From contig NZ_CP014475.1 in assembly GCF_001583415.1 (NCBI RefSeq), positions 3,038,001 to 3,102,000 of the forward strand: a stretch of DNA of 64,000 bases, written 5' to 3'. Source of the stretch: Mycolicibacterium phlei (GTDB lineage: Bacteria > Actinomycetota > Actinomycetes > Mycobacteriales > Mycobacteriaceae). Under the pieces are notes generated by a model that ran no database searches, was not told the DNA's origin, and saw nothing but the letters and a program-made list of their open reading frames with translations. Both the position numbers and the translations under genes were made by a program. This document shows, one piece after another, positions 8,924 through 17,302 of the stretch; position 1 is the stretch's first letter, and every line of letters begins with the position of its first letter.

Positions 8924-9391
8924 TCAGCGCTTCAGACGCACCGCGAGCTCGTCCGGGCTGACGCGGTGTCCCTCCGCGCAGCGGATCTCCACGGTGGCCT
9001 CCGCGCCGCAGTCGCGGTGGGCCAGGCGCAGCGGGGTGCGGTTGGGCAGGTAGCGGCGGCCCCACTCGAACATCGCCCAGACGACGGGCATGAAGTCCCT
9101 GCCCGCCTGGGTGAGCACGTACTCGTCGCGGCTGCGCTGGCCGGGTTCCTGGTAGGGCCGCCGCTCCAGCAGACCGGCCTCGACGAGGTCGGACAACCGG
9201 GCCGCGGCGGCGGCCTTGGTGATGCCGACGCGCCGCCAGAAGTCCTCGAAGCGCGTGGTGCCGTAGTAGGCCTCGCGCATGATGAGCATCGCCGACTTGG
9301 TGCCCACCACCGCCATCGCCTTCTCGATCGGACACTCACCGACCGCCGACCACTTGTCGCGGTCGGCCAGCCGCCCCTCCAGAACTGTCAT
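8924..9391 (-). CDS. HxlR/MarR-type winged-helix transcriptional regulator
   Basis: A 155-residue protein with the HxlR layout: an N-terminal ECPIEKAMAVVGTKSAMLIMREAYYGTTRFEDF segment, a winged helix (about 40-100) with GITKAAAAARLSDLVEAGLLERRPYQ, and a short C-terminal extension. The cysteine in GECPIEK matches the conserved N-terminal Cys that senses thiol stress or electrophiles in some HxlR members. I chose the ATG at 9391 because a TAGAGT -10 box lies 7 nt before it, pointing to a leaderless transcript; an in-frame GTG at 9400 would lie inside that -10. The gene is divergent from a thiolase, and two inverted repeats in the shared region are likely operators, so the thiolase and the regulator itself are probable targets. 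Confidence 0.87.
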   Translation of the reverse strand: MTVLEGRLADRDKWSAVGECPIEKAMAVVGTKSAMLIMREAYYGTTRFEDFWRRVGITKAAAAARLSDLVEAGLLERRPYQEPGQRSRDEYVLTQAGRDFMPVVWAMFEWGRRYLPNRTPLRLAHRDCGAEATVEIRCAEGHRVSPDELAVRLKR

Positions 9392-9420
9392 GGAAGTCAC
9401 TCTACGCCTAGGTTGTTCTC

Positions 9421-9466
9421 GCTATACCCAGGTGTTATAGCTGAGTACACAACGATTTACTCAGCT
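9421..9466. promoter_or_regulatory. Double inverted-repeat operator between HxlR and thiolase genes
   Basis: Two perfect inverted repeats overlap: GCTATA/TATAGC (9421-9426 and 9436-9441) and AGCTGAGTA/TACTCAGCT (9439-9447 and 9458-9466, 10-nt spacer). They sit in the 94-nt gap between the divergent starts at 9391 and 9486, ahead of the thiolase ribosome-binding site GAGGAGG at 9474-9480. This arrangement fits binding by the neighbouring HxlR dimer. Confidence 0.6.
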
Positions 9467-9485
9467 CAGAGTCGAGGAGGCAGTC

Positions 9486-10682
9486 ATGTCGGCATTCAAC
9501 GGACGCGACGCGGTGATCGTGGGCGCGGTACGCACCCCCGTCGGGAAGGGCAAGGCCTCCGGGGCACTGCACGACGTGCTGCCCGTCGACCTGCTCGCCC
9601 ACAGCCTCAAGGAACTGGTCGCACGCACCGGCGTCGACCCGGTGCAGATCGACGACGTAATCGCCGGCGCGGTCACCCAGGCCGGCGACCAGGCCGTCAA
9701 CATCGCGCGCAACGCGGTGCTGGCCGCCGGGTTCCCCGAGTCGGTGCCGGGCACCACGATCGACCGCCAGTGCGGCAGCAGCCAGCAGGCGATCAGCTTC
9801 GCCGCCCAGGGCGTGCTGGCCGGCGCCTACGACATCGTCGTCGCCGCCGGGGTGGAGTCGATGTCGCGGGTGCCGATGGGCTCATCGGTACTGCCGGGCT
9901 CCGACCCGTTCGGCTCGATGGCCCAGCGGTACCCGGAAGGCCTTGTGCCACAGGGCATCAGCGCGGAGCTGATCGCCGCCAAGTGGGGACTGTCCCGCCA
10001 GCAGCTCGACGAGTTCTCCGCGGGCAGCCACGAGAAGGCCGCGGCCGCGACGAAGGAGGGCCGCTTCGACAACGAGCTGATCCCGGTCAACGGTCTGACC
10101 ACCGACGAGATCATCCGGCCTGGCACCACGGTCGAGACGCTGGCGTCGCTGCGGCCCGCGTTCTACAACCCCGCCTACGCGCAGCGCTTCCCGCAGATCG
10201 ACTGGAGGATCACCCCGGGCAACTCGTCACCGCTGTCCGACGGCAGCGCCGCGGTGCTGATCACCACCAGCGAGACCGCCGCGCGATTGGGGCTGCGCCC
10301 GCTGGCGCGGATCCACACCACCACCGTCGTCGGCTCCGATCCGCTCTACATGCTCACCGGGGTCATCCCGGCGACGGAGAAGGTGCTCAAGCGGGCCGGG
10401 CTGACGCCGGCCGACATCGACCTGTTCGAGGTCAACGAGGCGTTCGCCCCGGTGGTGCTGGCCTGGGCACAGGACGTCTCGGGTGCCGACCCGGCGCCGA
10501 TTCTGGCGAAGACGAACGTCAACGGCGGCGCGATCGCGATCGGGCATCCGTTGGGCGCCAGCGGCGCGCGGATCATGACCACCTTGGTCAACGCCCTGGA
10601 ACAGCGCGGCGGCCGCTACGGCCTGCAGACGATGTGCGAGGGCGGCGGGATGGCCAACGCCACCATCATCGAGCGCCTCTAA
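9486..10682 (+). CDS. Acetyl-CoA C-acetyltransferase (thiolase)
   Basis: A 398-residue thiolase II-type enzyme condensing or cleaving acyl-CoA units in fatty acid or related catabolism. All thiolase signatures are visible: the nucleophilic C96 in RQCGSSQQA, NEAFA at 317-321, H354 in GGAIAIGHPLGASGAR and C384 in CEGGGMAN. Length is normal. The ATG at 9486 follows a strong GAGGAGG. It is divergently transcribed from an HxlR regulator with shared operators, so it is probably induced by a ligand of that regulator. A 15-bp inverted repeat lies directly after the stop codon. The exact acyl-CoA substrate (acetyl-, acetoacetyl- or longer) cannot be told from sequence alone. Confidence 0.92.
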   Translation: MSAFNGRDAVIVGAVRTPVGKGKASGALHDVLPVDLLAHSLKELVARTGVDPVQIDDVIAGAVTQAGDQAVNIARNAVLAAGFPESVPGTTIDRQCGSSQQAISFAAQGVLAGAYDIVVAAGVESMSRVPMGSSVLPGSDPFGSMAQRYPEGLVPQGISAELIAAKWGLSRQQLDEFSAGSHEKAAAATKEGRFDNELIPVNGLTTDEIIRPGTTVETLASLRPAFYNPAYAQRFPQIDWRITPGNSSPLSDGSAAVLITTSETAARLGLRPLARIHTTTVVGSDPLYMLTGVIPATEKVLKRAGLTPADIDLFEVNEAFAPVVLAWAQDVSGADPAPILAKTNVNGGAIAIGHPLGASGARIMTTLVNALEQRGGRYGLQTMCEGGGMANATIIERL

Positions 10683-10735
10683 GCGATTTCGGTGTCGTTA
10701 GCGGCGGTGAGCGCCACTGGCGACACCGAAATCGC
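10683..10735 (+). repeat. 15-bp perfect inverted repeat after the thiolase gene
   Basis: GCGATTTCGGTGTCG at 10683-10697 is perfectly complementary to 10721-10735, with a 23-nt loop that has partial internal symmetry. It begins at the thiolase stop and ends 15 nt before the SDR start, so it may act as a terminator. Its long arms also suggest a dispersed intergenic repeat. Confidence 0.6.
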
Positions 10736-10750
10736 GAATAATCGGGCACC

Positions 10751-11548
10751 ATGCGGGTGATCGTGACCGGAGGCAACAGTGGGGTGGGCAGGGCGACGGC
10801 GGCGGCACTCTCGGCCGACGGCCATCACGTGACGATCGCCTGCCGCGACGTCGACAAGGGCAGGCGGGCGGCCGCCGAGATGACCGGTGACGTCGCGGTC
10901 GCCGCGCTCGACCTGAGCGACCTGGCCAGCGTGCGGGCCTTCGCCGACGGCGTCGACGCCGTCGACGTGCTGATCAACAACGCCGGCGTGATGGCCGTGC
11001 CGCTGTCCCGCACCGCCGACGGGTTCGAATCCCACATCGGGGTCAACCATCTCGGCCACTTCGCGTTGACCTGTCTGCTGGCCGACCGGATCACCGACCG
11101 GGTGATCTCGGTGGCCAGCGCCACCTACCTGTTCGCCCGACTCCATCTCGACGACCTGAACTGGGAGCACCGCAAGTACAACCGGTGGGCCGCCTACGGC
11201 GAGTCGAAGCTGGCGAACCTGTTGTTCGTCGCCGGGCTGACCGTGCGCGGAATGCGGGCCTACGCCACCGATCCGGGCGCCACCGACACCGACATCACCC
11301 GGTCACTAAACATGGGCGAGCATCCGTGGATCCGGCGCCACCTGCTGCACTCCCCCGCCCAGGGCGCACGTGCCAGCCTGCAGGCGGTGACGACCGACCT
11401 GCCCGGCGGCACCTATCTGGCGCCACGGTTCAACCAGATCGGCCGGCCGAAGGTGACGCGGCTGCTGACCAAGGCGACCGACCCGCTGACCACCGACCTG
11501 CTGTGGGAGCTGTCGGCCGAACTCACCGGCTGCGACTGGCCGGGTTAG
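10751..11548 (+). CDS. Short-chain dehydrogenase/reductase
   Basis: A 265-residue classical-type SDR. It has the nucleotide-binding TGGNSGVG at 6-13, NNAGV at 76-80, the active-site serine near S123, and Y149 and K153 in the YxxxK motif (YGESK). The sequence resembles the retinol-dehydrogenase/light-dependent-protochlorophyllide-reductase-like SDRs common in actinobacteria. It catalyses NAD(P)-dependent oxidation or reduction of an unknown alcohol or ketone. It stands alone on the plus strand between the thiolase and aspS, and its TAG stop overlaps the aspS stop on the other strand by 4 nt (TTAG), leaving no room for an intergenic terminator. Confidence 0.88.
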   Translation: MRVIVTGGNSGVGRATAAALSADGHHVTIACRDVDKGRRAAAEMTGDVAVAALDLSDLASVRAFADGVDAVDVLINNAGVMAVPLSRTADGFESHIGVNHLGHFALTCLLADRITDRVISVASATYLFARLHLDDLNWEHRKYNRWAAYGESKLANLLFVAGLTVRGMRAYATDPGATDTDITRSLNMGEHPWIRRHLLHSPAQGARASLQAVTTDLPGGTYLAPRFNQIGRPKVTRLLTKATDPLTTDLLWELSAELTGCDWPG

Positions 11549-13311
11549 TCGGCCTTCGGCTTGGCGTCGATCCCGGATTCCTTGCGCTGCTGGGCGGTGA
11601 TCGGCGCGGGCGCCCCGGTCAGCGGGTCCTGCCCACCACCGGACTTCGGGAACGCGATCACCTCGCGGATGGAGTCCGCACCGGCCAGCAGCGCGGTGGT
11701 GCGGTCCCATCCGAACGCCAGGCCCCCGTGCGGCGGGGCGCCATAGGTGAAGGCCTCCAACAGGAATCCGAACTTCTCCTGGGCCTCGTCGTGGTCGATG
11801 CCCATCACCTTGAACACCCGCTCCTGGATGTCGCGGCGGTGGATACGGATTGAGCCGCCGCCGATCTCGTTGCCGTTGCAGACCACGTCGTAGGCGTCGG
11901 CCAGCACCGCACCCGGGTCGGTCTCGATCAGGTCGACGTGTTCGGGCTTGGGCGCGGTGAACGCGTGGTGCACCGCGGTCCACGCCCCGGAGCCGACCGC
12001 GACGTCGCCCGCGGCGGTGGCCTCGTCGGCGGGCTCGAACAGCGGCGGATCCACCACCCAGGTGAACGCCCACGCGTTGGGGTCGATCATGTCGAGCCGC
12101 TTGGCGATCTCGATGCGCACCGCACCCAGCAGCGCCCGCGCGCTCTTGGCCGGGCCGGCCGAGAAGAACACGCAGTCACCGGGATTCGCGCCGACGTGGG
12201 CGGCCAGCCCGTCACGCTCGGCGTCGGAGAGGTTCTTGGCGACGGGTCCGCCCAGCGTGCCGTCCTCGTTGACCAGGACGTAGGCCAGCCCCTTGTGGCC
12301 GCGCTGCTTGGCGAACTCCTGCCAGGCGTCCAGCGTGCGCCGCGGCTGCGACGCACCGCCGGGCATGACGACCGCGCCGACGTAGGGCGCCTGGAACACC
12401 CGGAACGGGGTGTCGGAGAAATACTCGGTGCACTCGACCAGTTCCAGGCCGAACCGCAGATCCGGCTTGTCCGAACCGAACCGGCGCATCGCCTCGGCGT
12501 AGGTGATCCGCGGCAGCGGCAGCGGCACCTCGTAGCCGATCAGCTTCCACAGCGCGGCGATGATCTCCTCGGCGATCGCGATGACGTCCTCGGAGTCGAC
12601 GAAGCTCATCTCGAGGTCGAGCTGGGTGAACTCGGGCTGGCGGTCCGCACGGAAGTCCTCGTCGCGGTAGCAGCGCGCGATCTGGTAGTAGCGCTCCATC
12701 CCGGCCACCATCAGCAGCTGCTTGAACAGCTGCGGGCTCTGCGGCAGCGCGTAGAACGTGCCGGGCTGCAACCGGGCCGGCACCAGGAAGTCACGCGCGC
12801 CCTCCGGCGTCGACCGCGTCATCGTCGGGGTCTCGATCTCGACGAAGTCGTGCCGGGCCAGCACCTCGCGGGCGGCGGCATTCGCCTTGGAGCGCAACCG
12901 GATTGCCTTGCCCGGGCCGTCGCGGCGCAGATCCAGGTAGCGGTACTTCAGCCGCGCCTCCTCGCCCGGCTGCTCATCGAGCTGGAACGGCAGCGGGGCG
13001 GCCTCCCCCAGCACGGCCAGCGACGTGGCGTTGACCTCGATCTCACCGGTCGGGATGTCGGGGTTCTCGTTGCCCTTCGGCCGGATCTCCACGATACCGT
13101 CGATCAGGACGCAGAACTCGGCGCGCAGCCGGTGCGCGGCCTCGAGCACCTCGCCCTCACGGAAGACCACCTGCGACACCCCGGAGGCGTCGCGCAGGTC
13201 GATGAAGATGACCCCGCCGTGGTCACGGCGTCGCGCCACCCAGCCGGCCAACGTCACCTTCTGTCCGGCGTCGGCGGGCCGCAACGATCCGGCGGCATGA
13301 CTGCGCAGCAC
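11545..13311 (-). CDS. aspS: Aspartyl-tRNA synthetase
   Basis: A 588-residue bacterial-type class II aspartyl-tRNA synthetase. The N-terminal OB-fold anticodon domain (about 1-110, with [22 protein letters not shown]), class II core motifs ([28 protein letters not shown], and the C-terminal [11 protein letters not shown]) and the inserted GAD domain (about 290-420) are all present. It charges tRNA-Asp; in mycobacteria, which lack an asparaginyl-tRNA synthetase, the enzyme is known to be non-discriminating and also makes Asp-tRNA-Asn for GatCAB. The start is the GTG at 13311 ([12 protein letters not shown]), with GGAG 5 nt upstream. It is divergent from the PanE-like gene. Confidence 0.97.
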   Translation of the reverse strand: MLRSHAAGSLRPADAGQKVTLAGWVARRRDHGGVIFIDLRDASGVSQVVFREGEVLEAAHRLRAEFCVLIDGIVEIRPKGNENPDIPTGEIEVNATSLAVLGEAAPLPFQLDEQPGEEARLKYRYLDLRRDGPGKAIRLRSKANAAAREVLARHDFVEIETPTMTRSTPEGARDFLVPARLQPGTFYALPQSPQLFKQLLMVAGMERYYQIARCYRDEDFRADRQPEFTQLDLEMSFVDSEDVIAIAEEIIAALWKLIGYEVPLPLPRITYAEAMRRFGSDKPDLRFGLELVECTEYFSDTPFRVFQAPYVGAVVMPGGASQPRRTLDAWQEFAKQRGHKGLAYVLVNEDGTLGGPVAKNLSDAERDGLAAHVGANPGDCVFFSAGPAKSARALLGAVRIEIAKRLDMIDPNAWAFTWVVDPPLFEPADEATAAGDVAVGSGAWTAVHHAFTAPKPEHVDLIETDPGAVLADAYDVVCNGNEIGGGSIRIHRRDIQERVFKVMGIDHDEAQEKFGFLLEAFTYGAPPHGGLAFGWDRTTALLAGADSIREVIAFPKSGGGQDPLTGAPAPITAQQRKESGIDAKPKAD

Positions 13312-13388
13312 TGAAACTCCCTGGGAATCGCCTGATAGGACAACTGCTCCAGTGTAGAGGGACCGTGATGGCCGCTAGGTTGGCGGAT

Positions 13389-14285
13389 ATGTCCCCTCGT
13401 ATCGCCCTCGTCGGACCGGGCGCGATCGGCACCACCGTCGCGGCCCTGCTGCACGCCGCCGGCCACCCGGTGACGCTGTGCGGACGCACGCCCCGCCGGT
13501 CCCTGGAGGTCCGGCCCGAGTTCGGTGACTCGCGTGAGCCGATCGTGCTGCCCGGCCCGGTGCTGACCGATCCCGGCGCCCTCGACGGGCCCGCCGACGT
13601 GGTGCTGCTGGCGGTCAAGGACACCCAGACCGCGCAGGCGGCGGGCTGGCTGGCCAAGCTCTGCGATGAGAACACGCTGGTGTGCGCGCTGCAGAACGGC
13701 GTCGAACAGGTCGAACGCGTCGGCGCGCACTGCCCGGGTGCGACGGTGGTGCCCGCGGCGATCTGGATCTCCGCCGAGCCCGACCCGCAGGGCCACATCC
13801 GGCAGCGCACCCCGGCGCGGCTGGTGCTGCCCGACACCGACGCGGCCCGGCGGCTGGCGGCGGTGTTCGACGGCAGCGCGATCCGAATCGAACTGGACCC
13901 GGACTTCCTGTCGGCGGCGTGGCGCAAGCTGCTGTTCAACGCGGTGGTCGGGTTCATGGTGCTCACCGGCCGCCGGGCCGGCATCTTCCGCCGCGACGAC
14001 GTGGCCGCGCTGGCGCGCCGCTATCTGGCCGAATGCCTCGCGGTGGCCCGCGCCGACGGCGCCGACCTCGGCGACGAGGTGATCGACGAGACGGTCAACC
14101 TGCTGGCCGGGCTGCCCGAGGACGTCACCACCTCGATGCTGACCGACCGGGAGAAGGGCCTGCCGCTGGAGTGGGACATCCGCAACGGGGTGATCGCCCG
14201 CAAGGCCGCCGCGCACGGGCTGCCCACACCGGTCAGCGAGGTGATCGTGCCGCTGCTGGCGGCGGCCAGTGACGGGCCGGGCTAA
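13389..14285 (+). CDS. 2-dehydropantoate 2-reductase family protein
   Basis: A 298-residue ketopantoate-reductase-fold protein. The N-terminal Rossmann motif GPGAIG lies near residue 9, followed by LQNGVEQVE (about 105-113), and the C-terminal helical domain has WRKLLFNAVVGFMVLTGR, where the lysine matches the usual catalytic position. Members reduce ketopantoate to pantoate with NADPH in CoA synthesis, but several mycobacterial paralogues have unproven substrates, so I give no symbol. The start at 13389 (MSPRIALVG) is favoured over 13365 because TAGGTT lies 7 nt upstream, a leaderless arrangement. The next gene, an SRPBCC protein, begins 33 nt downstream and appears to have its own -10. Confidence 0.85.
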   Translation: MSPRIALVGPGAIGTTVAALLHAAGHPVTLCGRTPRRSLEVRPEFGDSREPIVLPGPVLTDPGALDGPADVVLLAVKDTQTAQAAGWLAKLCDENTLVCALQNGVEQVERVGAHCPGATVVPAAIWISAEPDPQGHIRQRTPARLVLPDTDAARRLAAVFDGSAIRIELDPDFLSAAWRKLLFNAVVGFMVLTGRRAGIFRRDDVAALARRYLAECLAVARADGADLGDEVIDETVNLLAGLPEDVTTSMLTDREKGLPLEWDIRNGVIARKAAAHGLPTPVSEVIVPLLAAASDGPG

Positions 14286-14318
14286 CAGGACTAGACAGAT
14301 TCTCTAGGGTGTATACCC

Positions 14319-14822
14319 ATGAAGCCGTGCGAACGCGTGGACCTGGGTTTTATCGAGAACGCGCCGTTCCGGTTCGTCAGCACCGTGGACCTGCCGATCA
14401 CCCCCGAGCAACTGTTCGAGGTATTCGAGGACGCCGAGTCGTGGCCGAACTGGGCCAGCGTGATCACCGAGGTGACCTGGACCAGCGCTCCGCCCCGCGG
14501 CGTCGGCACCACCCGCACCGTCAAGATGCGCGGCGGCATCGTCGGCGCCGAGGAGTTCCTGGCCTGGGAGCCCTACAGCCACATGGCTTTTCGGTTCAAT
14601 GAGGCATCCAGCGGCAGCATCGCGGCGTTCGCCGAGGACTACCGCGTGGTGCGCACCCCGCGCGGCTGCCACCTGACGTGGGTGATGGCGATGAAGCCGC
14701 GCGGCCTGGCGGCCCGGATCGGGATGACGCTGGGCACGCCGGTGATGGGCTGGCTGTTCCAGAAGTTCCTGTTCAACCTGCGCGACTACGCGGTCAAGCG
14801 GTTCGGCGTCGCCGCCCGGTAG
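14319..14822 (+). CDS. SRPBCC (START/polyketide cyclase-like) family protein
   Basis: A 167-residue protein with the SRPBCC helix-grip pattern: NAPFRFVSTVDLPITPEQLFEVFEDAESWPNWASVITEVTW at the start, a central beta-sheet region with GGIVGAEEFLAWEPYSHMAFRF, and a long C-terminal helix (LFQKFLFNLRDYAVKRF). The family binds hydrophobic ligands such as lipids or polyketides, and some members are cyclases; no ligand is deducible here. The start at 14319 is preceded by TAGGGT at 14305-14310, 8 nt away, suggesting a leaderless transcript. From memory it corresponds to the small gene after the ketopantoate-reductase homologue in M. tuberculosis. A large nested hairpin follows. Confidence 0.8.
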   Translation: MKPCERVDLGFIENAPFRFVSTVDLPITPEQLFEVFEDAESWPNWASVITEVTWTSAPPRGVGTTRTVKMRGGIVGAEEFLAWEPYSHMAFRFNEASSGSIAAFAEDYRVVRTPRGCHLTWVMAMKPRGLAARIGMTLGTPVMGWLFQKFLFNLRDYAVKRFGVAAR

Positions 14823-14830
14823 CCCCCCGC

Positions 14831-14891
14831 CGCGAGGCTGCAACCACGCAGGCCTCTACTCGCACTTTTCCTGCGGGAATGCAGTTTCGCG
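14831..14891. terminator. Nested double-stem hairpin between convergent genes
   Basis: An outer stem pairs 14831-14842 (CGCGAGGCTGCA) with 14880-14891 (TGCAGTTTCGCG), all paired if two G-U pairs are allowed. An inner stem pairs CGCAGG (14847-14852) with CCTGCG (14870-14875). Each side has a symmetric 4-nt internal bulge. It lies between the SRPBCC (+) and esterase (-) stops, so it could terminate both transcripts, or be a dispersed repeat. Confidence 0.6.
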
Positions 14892-14904
14892 ACGGCCGGC
14901 GGCC

Positions 14905-16377
14905 TCAGTAGATGTGGGCCCACGCCGTGCGCCGGGCACGGTCGGGATCGGCGACGACGGCGTCGCGGAGGGAGCCGATGACCCGGGTGAACCGGTCGGT
15001 GGTGTCGTAGCGCGGCCAGTCGTGGACGCCGTTGGCGAAGTCCAGCCACGCCCGCTGCATCCGGCGGCCGACGGCGGGCTGCCAGCGGTGCCCCAGCGGG
15101 TGCATCCGGCGCCCCAGGTAGGACGCGTAGCTGTGCTGGACGTGCACGATCTCGCTGCCGTGGGTGGCGCCCAGCCCGAGCAGCCGCAGGCTGAGGCCCA
15201 CGTGGTCGAACCGGTACACGTGCGTCGGGGCGTGACAGCTGTAGGCGTCGGCGAACGCCCATGTCGGCCCGCCGAACATGACGTCGGAGCCGAACGCCAC
15301 CCGCGCCCGTCGGCGCGGGAAGTCCGGGTAGGCCGCCAGCACCTTCTCCCGCAGGTGCGGTCCCACCCGCTCGAAGTAGGCGTCGATCGACGCCCGGGTG
15401 GTGGGCAGCATCGGCGTCCTGCTCCACGCGAACATCGACGCCTCGTGACTGTTGGTGCCGATGATCAGCGGCACCCGCGCCAGCGCGCCCGCGCGGGCGG
15501 CATCCACGGGGTGCCGCGGCAGCAGGTCGACGCCGTGCGTGAGCCCGTAGGCCAGCGTCGGGGTGCGTGCGGCGCTGGCCAGCTGCACCTGGCCGGCGGC
15601 GCGCCGCAGCGCCCGCTGGTCCATGCCCTTGACCTGGGAGACGGGCACCCCGAGCTGGTTCAGCCAGTCGTGGGCCTGACGGGCGCGCAGCTCGCGGTCG
15701 GCGATCAGCGGCAGCGCGGGGCTCTGGGCGATCGCGCGGCTGAACAGTCCCTCGGCGGCAGGACTGGCCAGCAGCGCCAGCACCGACGTGCCGCCCGCGG
15801 ACTCCCCGAACACCGTGACCCGCGCCGGGTCCCCGCCGAACGCGGCGATGTTGTCGCGGATCCAGCGCAGCGCGGCGATCTGGTCACGCAGCGCGAGGTT
15901 GTCGTCGAACCCGTCGCCGAGCGCGCTGAGCTCGAAACCGCCGAACACACCGATGCGGTAGGTGATGTTGACGACGACCACGTTGCCGTTGGCGGCCAGC
16001 CGCGAACCGTTGTAGAGCTGGAACTGCCCCGCCCCGAACACGAACGCCCCGCCGGGGATCCACACCATCACCGGAAGCGACGCGGTGGTGTCCGGGGACC
16101 AGACCGTCAGCGTCAGGCAGGCCTCGTCGCGGACCTTGGGGTCGTCGCGGCCGCCGCCGACGAACGACTTGCCCTGCGGCGGCAGCGGTCCGTGCTCGAC
16201 GGCGTCGCGGACACCGGTCCACGGCTGTTTGGGTGCGGGGGCCAGGAAACGGCGGTCGCCGACCGGCTGCTCGGCGTAGGGCACGCCGCGCCACACCCCG
16301 ACACCGCCCTCGGTGGTGCCGCGCAACGCGCCGAGCGGGGTGTGCACGACGGGCGAATGTCCGACGACTGCTGACAC
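14905..16377 (-). CDS. Type-B carboxylesterase
   Basis: A 490-residue alpha/beta-hydrolase of the carboxylesterase type-B family (p-nitrobenzyl-esterase-like). It has the nucleophile elbow GESAGG with S193, the oxyanion-hole GGAF near 109-112, the acidic residue in TNSHEAS (about 312) and the histidine in LGATHGSEIVH (about 400). It hydrolyses carboxylic esters of unknown identity. No signal peptide is evident. The start is a GTG at 16377, with TAGGAT 6 nt upstream on the coding strand, again a leaderless layout. It is divergent from the YpfJ-type metallopeptidase with only 31 nt between starts, so the two promoters overlap. Confidence 0.9.
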   Translation of the reverse strand: MSAVVGHSPVVHTPLGALRGTTEGGVGVWRGVPYAEQPVGDRRFLAPAPKQPWTGVRDAVEHGPLPPQGKSFVGGGRDDPKVRDEACLTLTVWSPDTTASLPVMVWIPGGAFVFGAGQFQLYNGSRLAANGNVVVVNITYRIGVFGGFELSALGDGFDDNLALRDQIAALRWIRDNIAAFGGDPARVTVFGESAGGTSVLALLASPAAEGLFSRAIAQSPALPLIADRELRARQAHDWLNQLGVPVSQVKGMDQRALRRAAGQVQLASAARTPTLAYGLTHGVDLLPRHPVDAARAGALARVPLIIGTNSHEASMFAWSRTPMLPTTRASIDAYFERVGPHLREKVLAAYPDFPRRRARVAFGSDVMFGGPTWAFADAYSCHAPTHVYRFDHVGLSLRLLGLGATHGSEIVHVQHSYASYLGRRMHPLGHRWQPAVGRRMQRAWLDFANGVHDWPRYDTTDRFTRVIGSLRDAVVADPDRARRTAWAHIY

Positions 16378-16408
16378 GACGGAATCCTAGTGTGCGAAGC
16401 TGGTCGCC

Positions 16409-17302
16409 ATGACCTTCAACGAAGGCATGCGCATCGACACGAGCACCACCTCGACCAGCGGTGGCGGACGCGGCCCCGGCCGCGGCATCGCGATCGGCGG
16501 CGGCATGGGTGGGTTGCTGATCGTGGTCGTGGCGCTGCTGCTCGGCGTGGATCCCAGTTCCGTGATGCCGTCCCAACAGCAGATCGGTACCGGGGGCACG
16601 GAGGCGCCCGGATTCGACCTCAGCCAGTGCAAGACCGGCGCCGACGCCAACGACATCACCGAGTGCCGGGTGGTGGCGACCGCGAACTCGCTCGACGGGA
16701 TCTGGCCGCAGCTGCTCAGCGACTACACGCGTCCGAAGGTGCGCTTGTTCAGCGGCTTCGTCGAGACCGGTTGCGGGGGCGCCGACAGCAACGTCGGCCC
16801 GTTCTACTGCCCGGCCGACCAGACCGCGTACTTCGACGTCGGCTTCTTCGACGTGCTCAGGGATCAGTTCGGTTCCAGCGGCGGCCCGCTGGCGCAGGAG
16901 TACGTGGTGGCCCACGAGTTCGGCCACCACGTGCAGAACCTGCTGGGCGTGCTGGGCCGAGCGCACGGACCCGGCGCGGCGGGGCCGACCGGCGCCGGGG
17001 TCCGCACCGAACTGCAGGCCGACTGCTACGCCGGGGTGTGGGCGCACTACGCCGCCATCACCAAGCAGGAGGGCACCGATGTGACCTTCCTGGAGCCGTT
17101 GACCGACAAGGACATCGCCGATGCGCTGTCGGCGGCGTCGGCGGTCGGCGACGACCGGATCCAGAAGCAGGCCACCGGCCGGGTGAACCCCGAGGCGTGG
17201 ACGCACGGGTCCTCGGCGCAACGGCAGAAGTGGTTCACCGAGGGCTACCGCACCGGTGATCCGAAGGCCTGCGACACGTTCGCGACGAACAACCTTGGCT
17301 AG
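16409..17302 (+). CDS. Neutral zinc metallopeptidase (YpfJ/KPN_02809 family), membrane-anchored
   Basis: A 297-residue protein. The Gly-rich cytoplasmic N-terminus (about 18-34) is followed by one membrane helix (35-46), a Pro/Gln linker, and the neutral zinc metallopeptidase domain with the HEFGH zincin motif at 169-173 and the downstream ELQADCYAGVW signature, whose Glu is probably the third zinc ligand. It is predicted to face the cell wall. The start MTFNEGMRID matches the family N-terminus. The DUF885 peptidase gene follows with an 8-nt overlap, so two metallopeptidases are probably made from one transcript. From memory this is the Rv2575 position in M. tuberculosis. Confidence 0.9.
   Translation: MTFNEGMRIDTSTTSTSGGGRGPGRGIAIGGGMGGLLIVVVALLLGVDPSSVMPSQQQIGTGGTEAPGFDLSQCKTGADANDITECRVVATANSLDGIWPQLLSDYTRPKVRLFSGFVETGCGGADSNVGPFYCPADQTAYFDVGFFDVLRDQFGSSGGPLAQEYVVAHEFGHHVQNLLGVLGRAHGPGAAGPTGAGVRTELQADCYAGVWAHYAAITKQEGTDVTFLEPLTDKDIADALSAASAVGDDRIQKQATGRVNPEAWTHGSSAQRQKWFTEGYRTGDPKACDTFATNNLG

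Noticed and set aside
9461..9757. Minus-strand ORF opposite the thiolase
   Set aside because: Serine/threonine-rich shadow of the thiolase codons with no start signal. Many similar antisense frames throughout the window were discarded for the same reason.
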